This document shows, one piece after another, positions 1-7,954 of a DNA stretch of 15,790 bases. Source of the DNA: Bryobacteraceae bacterium. Its GTDB lineage: Bacteria; Acidobacteriota; Terriglobia; Bryobacterales; Bryobacteraceae. The stretch is taken from assembly GCA_025350445.1 (NCBI GenBank), contig JANXXV010000157.1, forward strand, positions 1 to 15,790, in the 5' to 3' direction. Position 1 is the stretch's first letter; the number at the start of each line of letters is the position of its first letter. The notes under the pieces are model-generated. The model worked only from the letters and a program-made list of their open reading frames with translations, did no database searches and was not told where the DNA came from. The position numbers and the translations under genes were made by a program.

Positions 1-218
1 CGTTCGTTGGTATTGGTTTTTGACGATCCAATCCAACCTATCGCGGATTCCACCTTCCTCGCTGCTCAGCCACTCACTCGTCGTGGATCAAACCTAATTT
101 GGACAAGAGCGGTTCCCAACTATTTTCAAAAATCGACAGAAACAATTCAATAACTTACAGCCAATCGCAAAACCGGTCGCCATCCCCCAAGGGTAATCTC
201 AACCCGGAGGTAACAAAA
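1..218. other. Upstream region of the first gene, no gene seen
   Basis: About 218 bases with no convincing reading frame. The frame of the following gene stays open back to a TTG at 99, but the residues before 219 look like low-complexity leader (many Asn, Ser, Gln), and a strong ribosome site marks 219 as the start. The stretch at about 120-170 is A-rich compared with the rest of the window. I see no clear sigma-70 promoter: TTGACG at 20-25 has no matching -10, and TCGACA at 133-138 is followed by only a weak TACAGC at 156-161. Confidence 0.5.
206..210 (+). promoter_or_regulatory. Ribosome binding site deciding the start at 219
   Basis: GGAGG at 206-210 lies eight bases before the ATG at 219, a near-ideal Shine-Dalgarno arrangement. 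It favours 219 over the in-frame TTG at 99. Confidence 0.85.
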
Positions 219-926
219 ATGTCGTCTAGACAATTGAGAAAGCAAGCGCGCCGGAACGGCGCCAAAGCAGCCGGCACGAAGTCGCCGGAAGGCATCCGGA
301 TATCCGCAAAGAACTCGTTGACACACGGACTCACTTCGAAAATGATCGTCCTCAGCAACGAGTCCCAGGACAGGTTCGACGAATTTCACGAAACCTACAT
401 CGAAACTTTCCAACCGGTCAACCGCGTGGAAATGGACCTCGTCGACCAGATGATTGCCTCGCAATGGCGTCTCAGGCGCATCTGGTTCATCCAAACCGCC
501 GCCCTGGACCTGAAGATGGACAAACAGGATTCCGAAATTGCAAAAGCATTCAATAAAATCGACCAGCCAACGCGCCTCACCCTCGCTTTCTCGGCCCTTG
601 CGAACGAAGAAAAATCTCTCGACCTGCTGCTGCGCTACGAAACCACATACACCCGCCTGTACCAACGCGCCATTGGCACGCTAATACGCCTGCGCCGTGA
701 GAGCCAAATCGAGGAAGCCCGTCCCGAACCAATAACATCGCAAGAATTGCGAAACGACCCTCCCGAACCGGTCGCCGAGCGGGTTTCCGAACCGGAAATC
801 ATACCCGGCCCGCCGGAATTCGCGGATAGGATCACTAAAACGTCTCCCCAGGCATTGAGAGGCCACCTGTCCGCTCTGAAATCGCACTGCGAGGCATCCG
901 AACCACAGCCGGAAATCACTGAATAG
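219..926 (+). CDS. Conserved hypothetical protein of the 'NGAK-KSPEG-NSLTHGL' family
   Basis: A 235-residue soluble protein of unknown function, with no signal peptide or membrane segment. The N-terminus is very basic (RQLRKQARRNGAKAAG, residues 4-19), followed by KSPEG (21-25) and NSLTHGLTSK (32-41). A helical middle carries an acidic-aromatic stretch and WRLRR (83-87). The C-terminal third (about residues 165-235) is rich in Pro and Glu and looks disordered. From memory this pattern (NGAK...SPEGK...NALKHGLTA, then a W-R-x-R-R helix) marks a family present in many copies in Acidobacteriota and Planctomycetota genomes. I know of no established function. The basic head could bind nucleic acid, but that is inference. 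The start at 219 is set by the GGAGG at 206-210. The gene stands alone and converges on the block ending at 1068. Confidence 0.85.
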   Translation: MSSRQLRKQARRNGAKAAGTKSPEGIRISAKNSLTHGLTSKMIVLSNESQDRFDEFHETYIETFQPVNRVEMDLVDQMIASQWRLRRIWFIQTAALDLKMDKQDSEIAKAFNKIDQPTRLTLAFSALANEEKSLDLLLRYETTYTRLYQRAIGTLIRLRRESQIEEARPEPITSQELRNDPPEPVAERVSEPEIIPGPPEFADRITKTSPQALRGHLSALKSHCEASEPQPEITE

Positions 927-1023
927 GCGAAATCGGCACAGGGGTATCTTCGCAGGAAGCTCGATCCCGCGGGTCTTTGACAATTTGAATGAGTAAGGGC
1001 GCGCGCAAGGGCGAACTGTGCCC

Positions 1024-1054
1024 GGCGTCGTGGCTCGTCACCGAGCCACGCGCC
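1024..1054 (-). terminator. Hairpin past the dehydratase gene, candidate terminator
   Basis: CGTGGCTCG (1029-1037) and CGAGCCACG (1042-1050) pair perfectly around a four-base TCAC loop. GGCG (1024-1027) pairs with CGCC (1051-1054) if T1028 is bulged, giving a 13-bp stem. It begins 13 bases past the stop codon of the minus-strand gene ending at 1068 and 97 bases past the plus-strand gene ending at 926. No T-run follows on either strand, so classical intrinsic termination is uncertain. It may act as a transcript-end stabiliser or be a dispersed palindrome. Confidence 0.55.
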
Positions 1055-1067
1055 GTGAGGGAGTGGA

Positions 1068-1916
1068 CTACTCGACGATAACTACCGGGTTTGAAAGTTC
1101 TCCAATCTCCGGGACGGAAATCGTCACCGTGTCACCTGCGGCCAGCGCGGACTCTTCGGTGACGATAATTCCGGTGCCTGTCAATAGCACCGACCCCGCA
1201 GGGACGGGGTTCGCCCGCAGCAGGTATTCGATCAGCGCTTCAAACTTGCGGTTCAGCTTCGCGGTGCTGGTAGTGCCGGAGAACAGCGTCTTGCCGGCGC
1301 GCTGTATCACGCAGCTCATCTGTAGGTTGTACGGGTCGGTGATTTCATCGGGTGTGACGATAACCGGACCAAGAGAACAGCATCCGGTATACATCTTCGA
1401 CTGCGGCAAATAGAGCGGATTCTCGCGCTCCAGATCCCATGCCGAGACGTCGTCGGCTATGGTGTAGCCGAGAATCTCGCCCTTCCCTCCCAGGACAAGC
1501 GCCAGTTCCGGCTCCGGCGCTGTGAACTTGGAATCACTGCGGATACCGATATCCTTGCGCGGACCGACGCAGAAGCGCGCGGTCCCCTTGAAGAATATTT
1601 CGGGCCGCGGATCGCGATACACATGAGCATAGAAACCTTCGCGGGTGCCGTGCTCGGCATCGCGAAAGTCGGCGCTGGTCTGGTAAGTACAACCGCACGC
1701 CCAGACTTCCCGAGGATGAATGGGGATGATGGGAAGCGCCGCTTCTTTATGGGCGATGGCCAGCCGGGTGGCCACTTTCGTAAGCGACGAGTTCTCCATT
1801 TCGGCCAGCCGGATCAGGTCGTACATCGTGTAGTCCGGAATCGGCCGCACCATGCCATCCTTTTCAAAGATGGCGGCGGTTACATTGTTATTCCAACGGA
1901 TTTGTCCAAGGCGCAT
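1068..1916 (-). CDS. FAH-family 2-keto-3-deoxy-pentonate dehydratase (KdaD-like)
   Basis: A 282-residue cytoplasmic enzyme of the fumarylacetoacetate hydrolase superfamily. The C-terminal FAH domain (about 70-282) shows GCTYQTS (75-81), PEIFFKGTARFCVGP (105-119), the metal-binding EPELALVL with Glu135 and Glu137, Asp156 in ADDVSAWD, and ENPLYLPQSKMYTGC (165-179). The closest family I recall is the archaeal 2-keto-3-deoxy-D-arabinonate dehydratase (KdaD, Sulfolobus), which makes 2-oxoglutarate semialdehyde (2,5-dioxopentanoate). The preceding gene encodes an aldehyde dehydrogenase of the type that oxidises that product, with a gap of only four bases, so the pair is coherent. There is no clear Shine-Dalgarno sequence, so translation is probably coupled. 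Oddity: the family's DVSARD reads DVSAWD, with Trp160 in place of Arg. Alternatives are a diketo-deoxy-sugar-acid hydrolase (LRA6-like) or another acylpyruvase. The fold is certain and the substrate is inferred. Confidence 0.85.
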   Translation of the reverse strand: MRLGQIRWNNNVTAAIFEKDGMVRPIPDYTMYDLIRLAEMENSSLTKVATRLAIAHKEAALPIIPIHPREVWACGCTYQTSADFRDAEHGTREGFYAHVYRDPRPEIFFKGTARFCVGPRKDIGIRSDSKFTAPEPELALVLGGKGEILGYTIADDVSAWDLERENPLYLPQSKMYTGCCSLGPVIVTPDEITDPYNLQMSCVIQRAGKTLFSGTTSTAKLNRKFEALIEYLLRANPVPAGSVLLTGTGIIVTEESALAAGDTVTISVPEIGELSNPVVIVE

Positions 1917-1920
1917 GGCG

Positions 1921-3366
<1,446 letters not shown>

Positions 3367-3383
3367 TTGCCTCGTTTCTTGCC

Positions 3384-3950
3384 TTAGAAAGCTACCTTCG
3401 GATTTGCCCGGGCTGCCGGGTCCGTCTTGAAGTACGCATCGTTGCGTTGGAACCCAAAGAGCCCTGCCGCGATGTTGTTCGGGAACAAATCGATGTTCGT
3501 GTTGTACTTCTGAACTGTCTCATTATATCTGCGGCGCTCCACCGCGATGCGGTTCTCGGTGCCGGACAATTCGTCCTGAAGACGCAGGAAGTTTTCATTC
3601 GACTTGAGCTGCGGATAGTTCTCGGAAACTACGAGCAAGCGGCCCAGCGCGCTATCAAGCTGGCCGTTCGCCTGGATCTTCTCAGCAGGATTCCGCGCGC
3701 CTGCCATCGCCGCGCGGGCATTGGCAATGGCTGAGAATACTTCGGTCTCGTGTTTCGCAAATCCCTTCACCGTTTCCACCAGGTTCGGAATCAAATCCGC
3801 GCGGCGCTGCAACACCACGTCCACCTGAGCCCAGGCGCCGGCGATGGCTTCGCGCTGCACCACCAGGTCATTGCGCACACCCATCAGCTTCACCCCGAAC
3901 AGAAGCCCAAACAAGACCAGTACGACGACGATAATCAAAGCAATTTTCAT
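3384..3950 (-). CDS. lemA: LemA family membrane-anchored protein
   Basis: A 188-residue LemA protein. An N-terminal membrane segment (about residues 3-23, IALIIVVVLVLFGLLFG) is followed by a long helical domain with RRADLIPNLVETVKGFAKHE (48-67), a coiled region, and the usual C-terminal tail with NDAYFKTDP and PKVAF. Members are small inner-membrane proteins with a short outer tail and a helical bundle. Their biochemical role is unresolved, but they often sit beside TPM-domain genes, as here. The start is placed at the ATG at 3950 because GAGG lies five bases upstream (TGAGGAAACCATG) and the membrane segment follows at once. An in-frame start at 3983 would overlap the upstream gene and add eleven polar residues. 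Seven bases separate it from the nucleotidyltransferase-fold gene. Confidence 0.93.
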   Translation of the reverse strand: MKIALIIVVVLVLFGLLFGVKLMGVRNDLVVQREAIAGAWAQVDVVLQRRADLIPNLVETVKGFAKHETEVFSAIANARAAMAGARNPAEKIQANGQLDSALGRLLVVSENYPQLKSNENFLRLQDELSGTENRIAVERRRYNETVQKYNTNIDLFPNNIAAGLFGFQRNDAYFKTDPAARANPKVAF

Positions 3951-3957
3951 GGTTTCC

Positions 3958-4668
3958 TCATTTCTCCATTCGATCGACAGCATCGACCATTACGTGAATC
4001 TGTTTCAAATACTCGCGGAACAGCGCCAACGGTTGAAGGTCCCGCGCCTTCACCTTCTCCTCACGAACATCCAATAGCGTAAGAAACGGAGTCGCGTCAA
4101 TGCCGAATTTGTCGCGGCAAGCTTTGACGATCTCACGCTTGTCAAATTGCGCCGCCTCGCCGGCGAGCAGCAGCGCGTGCCGGAACAGCACGCAGAAGGT
4201 GGAAATGGAATCGGCCAGCAGACGCAACAGTACATCCTTTTCCGATAGAATCCCTGCGGCCCTCTGGCGCAGCCGCAGCATCTTGGCGCGAAGCTCATGC
4301 TCTACCTGGGCGCGATAGAACGAATAGTCGATGGTCAGATCCGCCACCACGTTGACGCCATGCAGCACTTTGTGGCGTTCCTTGATGTCGTGAAATTCTA
4401 TGGGAAAACAATCGGTTGAGGTCCGCACTTCCTCTTCGCTCAGCAGCAGCGGCGCGGGGTTTTTCTTATCCCGCCACCACCGGATAACCGGCTCGGAGTC
4501 CGCCAATTCCCGCGGCGTTACCTGCTTCAGCACACAAAGGACGTTCAAGTCGGAGAATTGATCTTTTCCGGCTTCGGTGGCTGCGGAGCCGTACAGAATA
4601 ACGGCGATTAGCCGGTCTCCGTTCGCGGACCGCATTTTTCCGACCAACTCGGTGAGTAGCTTGTCCAT
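3958..4668 (-). CDS. Nucleotidyltransferase-fold protein with altered active site
   Basis: A 236-residue soluble protein from the ATG at 4668 (MDKLLTEL). A TTG at 4692 in the same frame would add eight residues and overlap the previous gene by seven bases. The N-terminal part matches the polymerase-beta nucleotidyltransferase fold: AVILYGSAA (22-30, with Gly27-Ser28), then SDLNVLCVL (39-47). The usual metal-binding D-x-D is D-x-N here (Asp40, Asn42). A later acidic strand is EFHDI (Glu91, Asp94). The rest is helical (about 115-236), as in HEPN/KNTase-like C-terminal domains. It sits between a TPM-domain gene and lemA, 17 and 7 bases away. I recall similar proteins beside lemA in other acidobacteria, so D-x-N may be a family trait. 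The substrate is unknown, and it may be a binding rather than a catalytic protein. Confidence 0.8.
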   Translation of the reverse strand: MDKLLTELVGKMRSANGDRLIAVILYGSAATEAGKDQFSDLNVLCVLKQVTPRELADSEPVIRWWRDKKNPAPLLLSEEEVRTSTDCFPIEFHDIKERHKVLHGVNVVADLTIDYSFYRAQVEHELRAKMLRLRQRAAGILSEKDVLLRLLADSISTFCVLFRHALLLAGEAAQFDKREIVKACRDKFGIDATPFLTLLDVREEKVKARDLQPLALFREYLKQIHVMVDAVDRMEK

Positions 4669-4685
4669 ATTGATTACCAACGTGT

Positions 4686-5441
4686 TTACCAATCGCTTGA
4701 CGCTCCTCCGCCACCGGAGTCGCCGCCGCCAAATCCTCCGAACCCGCCGCCTCCCGAATCAAATCCTCCGCCGCCTCCACGGCCGCGGCCTCCGCCCAGT
4801 AAATTGCCCAGTAGCATTCCCGTAATCAACCCGCCGCCCCCACCTGACTTGATGATCAACAGCAACAGAACGATGCCGCCAACCACCACCGGCCACGGAA
4901 TTTCTGTCGGGGCCTGCCTGCGCGGCCTGGGTCTGTATCCTGCATCATCGAGGGTAACGCCTTTTGCTTGTGCAATGCGGCTGCCCAGACTGTGCGCTGC
5001 CGAATAAAATGCTTCTCCGTAGTTGCCGGTCCGGAGTGACACTCGCATTTCGCGGAGCGTCGCGCCGCTTGTTGCGTCGGTGAGGAACGGTTCCAGTCCC
5101 CGGCCTATCTCCAGCCGGCTGCGCTTATCTTTTACTACCAGCAGCAGCAGCAGCCCTTCGTCGGTGCCCTTTTTACCGATACCCCACTGGCGGTAAAGGT
5201 TGTTGGCAACGTCTTCCACCGGGTCGCCATCCAGCGTATCCATGGTGACGAAAGCCATCTGCGAGCCGGTAGCCTTTTCCACCAGGGTGCAGTAGCGCTC
5301 CAGCTCCTGGCGGGCCTCCGGGGCTATTACGTTCGCGAAATCGCTGACGTAGCCTTGCGGCTTGAGCGTCGTCAGATCGATGGCAAACGCACCGCCGGCC
5401 AGCAGCAGAAGTGCTACGACACGCCGCAGAGTCATTCCCAT
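4686..5441 (-). CDS. TPM-domain (YgcG-like) exported membrane protein
   Basis: A 251-residue protein with a signal peptide (residues 1-20, cleavage after GGAFA) and a TPM domain (about 28-160). Recognisable stretches are GYVSDFANVI (30-39), the GSQMAFVTMDTL strand (59-70), DEGLLLLLVVKDKRSRLEIGRGLE (94-117) and GNYGEAFYSA (139-148). A membrane segment follows (about 181-197), then a Gly-rich tail ending GGGGASSDW. This layout is typical of the YgcG/TPM family, which lies outside the cytoplasmic membrane. TPM domains have been linked to phosphatase activity in the plant thylakoid protein and to protein quality control, but the bacterial role is not settled. The ATG at 5441 is ten bases after the M16 stop. 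A second ATG at 5435 is also possible. Neighbouring lemA supports the assignment, since the two families commonly co-occur. Confidence 0.9.
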   Translation of the reverse strand: MGMTLRRVVALLLLAGGAFAIDLTTLKPQGYVSDFANVIAPEARQELERYCTLVEKATGSQMAFVTMDTLDGDPVEDVANNLYRQWGIGKKGTDEGLLLLLVVKDKRSRLEIGRGLEPFLTDATSGATLREMRVSLRTGNYGEAFYSAAHSLGSRIAQAKGVTLDDAGYRPRPRRQAPTEIPWPVVVGGIVLLLLIIKSGGGGGLITGMLLGNLLGGGRGRGGGGGFDSGGGGFGGFGGGDSGGGGASSDW

Positions 5442-5451
5442 CTCAGACAGA

Positions 5452-6738
5452 TTAACAAACCAACTCTTCCGGATTTACGACAAGTCCGTTCAGTTTGCCC
5501 AGTACACTGAGCCCAACCTGATTGTGGCCAAACAAATCCTGCGAAATCTGTTGGATCTCTTCCACCGTGACTTTCTCGATGCTTTCCACCATCTGGTCCA
5601 CTGTGTAGAACTTCCCGAAAAACAGTTCCTGCCGCGCGAGGTTCGACATCCGGCTGGAGGTGGATTCCAGGCTCAACGCGAGCGAACCTTTTAGATGGTC
5701 CTTGGCGCGGCGAAGTTCCTCGGCCGGAACGGGGCTATCTTGCAGTTGCCGGAACTCGGCCATCGTCATATCGATGACCCGGCGGACGTTTTCTAGCGAA
5801 GTTCCCGCAGCGACAGCGAGGCATCCGGTATCGCGGTATAGATTCAGTTCCGAGAACACGGAATAGGCCATCCCGTGTTTTTCGCGAATGTTTTGGAAGA
5901 GGCGCGAACTCATGCCGCCGCCCAGAATAGTGCTCAGTACATAGCAGCCGTAACGGCGTTCATGGCTGATCTCATACGCTGGCACGCCCATGCAGAGGTG
6001 AACCTGTTCGAGCGACCGCTTGTTCTTCAAGACCAGGGGCACCTGCGTCACCGGCACTGGTTCCGGTTCCACCGGCGCCCCGGGACTGAGCCGCTCGAAA
6101 TAATCGGAAGCAAAGCCGACGATTCTGGCGTGATCAAGCCGGCCCGCTGCCGTTATTACGATATTCCGCGGCACGTAGACGTGCTTGTAATACGCCTCGA
6201 CGGCAGGCTTGTCGAACGCTTTGATGGTCGCTTTGGTGCCTAGGATAGACCGGCCCAGCGGATGGCTTTTCCAGAAGTTACTGGCAAACGCTTCATGCAC
6301 CAGGTATTCCGGGCTATCCGCCTCCATCTTCAGTTCTTCGAGGATGACGCCTTTTTCCTTCTCGATGTCGGCTTCCTCAAAAAGCGGATTCAGCACCAGG
6401 TCGGCCAGAACGTCGAAGGCGAGCGGCAGGTGATCGTCAATCACTTTCGAGTTGTAGCTGACCAATTCCTTCGCCGTATAGGCGTCGAGGTGTCCTCCAC
6501 AGGAATCCGCCACGCGCGCGATTTCCTCAGCGGTACGGTGTTTGGTGCCCTTGAAGAGCATGTGCTCGATGAAGTGCGAAATGCCGTTTTGTTTCAGAGT
6601 TTCGCGCCGGGCACCGGTGCCGATCCATACGCCTACACTGACCGAACGGACATGCGGCATGGATTCGGAGATGACCCTGATCCCATTGGGAAGCGTGGTC
6701 ATGTCGATATCACGGGCGTTCAATACGGAAGAAGCCAT
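5452..6738 (-). CDS. M16 family zinc metallopeptidase (YmxG/MPP-like)
   Basis: A 428-residue protease of the pitrilysin M16 family, close in length to single-unit processing-peptidase-like enzymes. The inverted zinc motif H-F-I-E-H lies at residues 55-59 (His55, Glu58 as base, His59). The distal zinc Glu is in ILEELKM (Glu134 or Glu135, the expected distance). The C-terminal half has the inactive-repeat motif GGGMSSRLFQNIREKHGMAY (about 278-297), which helps shape the active-site chamber. There is no signal peptide, so it is probably cytoplasmic and degrades peptides. It is the first gene of a six-gene minus-strand run. The ATG at 6738 lacks a well-placed Shine-Dalgarno sequence (GGAGGGG is about 15 bases away). 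An alternative start is the Met at residue 13 (MTTLPNG), close to where the family domain begins. Confidence 0.93.
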   Translation of the reverse strand: MASSVLNARDIDMTTLPNGIRVISESMPHVRSVSVGVWIGTGARRETLKQNGISHFIEHMLFKGTKHRTAEEIARVADSCGGHLDAYTAKELVSYNSKVIDDHLPLAFDVLADLVLNPLFEEADIEKEKGVILEELKMEADSPEYLVHEAFASNFWKSHPLGRSILGTKATIKAFDKPAVEAYYKHVYVPRNIVITAAGRLDHARIVGFASDYFERLSPGAPVEPEPVPVTQVPLVLKNKRSLEQVHLCMGVPAYEISHERRYGCYVLSTILGGGMSSRLFQNIREKHGMAYSVFSELNLYRDTGCLAVAAGTSLENVRRVIDMTMAEFRQLQDSPVPAEELRRAKDHLKGSLALSLESTSSRMSNLARQELFFGKFYTVDQMVESIEKVTVEEIQQISQDLFGHNQVGLSVLGKLNGLVVNPEELVC

Positions 6739-6785
6739 AGTTTATTTGGGGGACCCCTCCATTGTAACAGGGTAAACTGGGAGGG
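6739..6785. promoter_or_regulatory. Short divergent intergenic region between M16 gene and rlmN
   Basis: Only 47 bases separate the two divergent starts, so promoters for both sides must lie here or inside the genes. On the minus strand TACAAT (6761-6766) is a fair -10 for the M16 operon, but I see no -35 at the right distance. A short palindrome GGGGACCCC lies at 6749-6757. Nothing convincing is visible for rlmN. Confidence 0.3.
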
Positions 6786-7841
6786 ATGCCGCAAACACTG
6801 GTTGGAATGGAGTTGCCGGAGATCCAGCAGTTGCTGGGCGCGGCGCAACCTGCGTTTCGCGCGCGCCAGATCTTTGGAGCCCTTTATAAGCAAAAAGTAC
6901 GCAATCTGGCTGAGGTTTCCAATCTGCCGAAGGACTTGCGGGAACAGCTGAATCGGCAGCACGAATTTGGACTTCCCGAAGTGGAAAACTTTTTCGATTC
7001 CGTAGATGGAACGCGGCGTTACCTGTTGCGGCTGCGCGATGCCCGGACCGTGGAAACGGTGCTGATGCCTGAGGAAGGCCGCGACACCATCTGCATCTCA
7101 ACCCAGGTGGGCTGCCCGGTGGACTGCAAGTTTTGCCTGACCGCGCTGTTGGGCCAGGAACGGAGTTTGACAGCGGGCGAAATTGTGGGACAAGTGTTGC
7201 ATGTTGCCGCTGCCCATGGCCTGTCTCCGGCGGATACGAGGATGAACGTGGTGATGATGGGCATGGGCGAGCCGTTTTTGAACTTGCCAAATGTGCTCAA
7301 GGCATCGCGGATTTTGGTTGATCCGATCGGCGTGGGAATGTCACCGCGGCGGATCACTGTTTCGACGTCCGGGATCATCCCGAAGTTTGCCGAATTCGCG
7401 AGCGAGCCGATGCGGCCCCGGCTTGCAATTTCGTTGAATGCCTCTACCGAGGAGCAGCGGCAGCGGCTGATGCCGATCACGCGGAAATACCATCTGAAGG
7501 ATTTGATGGAAGCTTGCCGCGCTTATCCGTTGCGGCCGTGGGAGAACCTGACCTTCGAGTATGTGCTTTTGAAAGGCGTCAACGACACCGATGCGGACGC
7601 GCGCCGGGTAACGAAGCTGGTGGCTAACATCAACTGCAAGGTCAACGTGATTGCGCTGAATCCGGGCCCCGGCATTCCGTTCGGTACTCCCGATCCGGAG
7701 CGCGTGGAGGCGTTTCAGGCGATTGTGCGCAAGTCGGTCCCGTGCTTTTTGAGGAAGCCCCGCGGTCTGGATATCTACGCTGCCTGCGGCCAATTGAAAC
7801 GGACTACGGAAGCGGCGCCGCTGGTGGAATTGAACGCGTAG
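6786..7841 (+). CDS. rlmN: Dual-specificity 23S rRNA A2503 / tRNA A37 C2-methyltransferase RlmN
   Basis: A 351-residue radical-SAM RNA methyltransferase. It methylates C2 of adenosine 2503 in 23S rRNA and of adenosine 37 in some tRNAs. The [4Fe-4S] cluster motif C-x3-C-x2-C is GCPVDCKFC (Cys110, Cys114, Cys117). Flanking signatures are [18 protein letters not shown] and RLAISLNAS. The methyl-carrying cysteine of the family is Cys334 in IYAACGQL, matching Cys355 of the E. coli enzyme. N-terminal [13 protein letters not shown] (residues 5-17) aligns with the family's LLGLSLEEL start, so the ATG at 6786 fits. A purine-rich GGGAGGG abuts the ATG rather than standing off, so initiation may be weak. 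The gene is monocistronic, divergent from the M16 operon and convergent with the CoA-transferase. Confidence 0.97.
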   Translation: MPQTLVGMELPEIQQLLGAAQPAFRARQIFGALYKQKVRNLAEVSNLPKDLREQLNRQHEFGLPEVENFFDSVDGTRRYLLRLRDARTVETVLMPEEGRDTICISTQVGCPVDCKFCLTALLGQERSLTAGEIVGQVLHVAAAHGLSPADTRMNVVMMGMGEPFLNLPNVLKASRILVDPIGVGMSPRRITVSTSGIIPKFAEFASEPMRPRLAISLNASTEEQRQRLMPITRKYHLKDLMEACRAYPLRPWENLTFEYVLLKGVNDTDADARRVTKLVANINCKVNVIALNPGPGIPFGTPDPERVEAFQAIVRKSVPCFLRKPRGLDIYAACGQLKRTTEAAPLVELNA

Positions 7842-7855
7842 TTCCTAGTGTGTAC

Positions 7856-7916
7856 ACCGCTCCCTGACGGTCGCGGCTCGGAAACGCCTTCGGAGCCGCG
7901 ACCGTCAGGGAGCGGT
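7856..7916. repeat. 24-bp perfect GC-rich palindrome, repeat element or bidirectional terminator
   Basis: The left arm 7856-7879 (begins ACCGCTCCCTGACGG) and right arm 7893-7916 (ends CCGTCAGGGAGCGGT) are exact reverse complements over 24 bases. The 13-base loop may add three pairs (GAA 7881-7883 with TTC 7889-7891). It lies between the converging ends of rlmN (7841) and the CoA-transferase (7955). There is no T-run. A stem this long and perfect is more than a terminator needs, and suggests a dispersed intergenic palindrome. I recall similar sequences in Solibacter-like genomes but cannot check. Confidence 0.85.
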
Positions 7917-7932
7917 ACTCGAACGTCCAGAA

Positions 7933-7954
7933 TGCCTATTCCTGCAACTAGGCA
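7933..7954. repeat. Short inverted repeat at the CoA-transferase end
   Basis: TGCCTA (7933-7938) and TAGGCA (7949-7954) form a six-bp stem with a ten-base loop, ending next to the CoA-transferase stop codon (7955-7957). The right side reads CTAGTGCCTAGTTG on the minus strand, and the left flank of the large palindrome reads TAGTTCCTAGTG (7839-7850) on the plus strand. So the palindrome is framed by inverted CTAGT-containing motifs. Confidence 0.45.

Noticed and set aside
19..48. Sigma-70 promoter with TTGACG as -35
   Set aside because: No acceptable -10 lies 15-19 bases downstream.
99..218. N-terminal extension of the first gene from a TTG at 99
   Set aside because: The residues are low-complexity, and a strong GGAGG is placed for the ATG at 219, where the family motif begins.
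4724..4800. GC-rich repetitive stretch that could look like a tandem DNA repeat
   Set aside because: It encodes the Gly-rich tail normal for TPM/YgcG proteins. The repetition follows from glycine codons.
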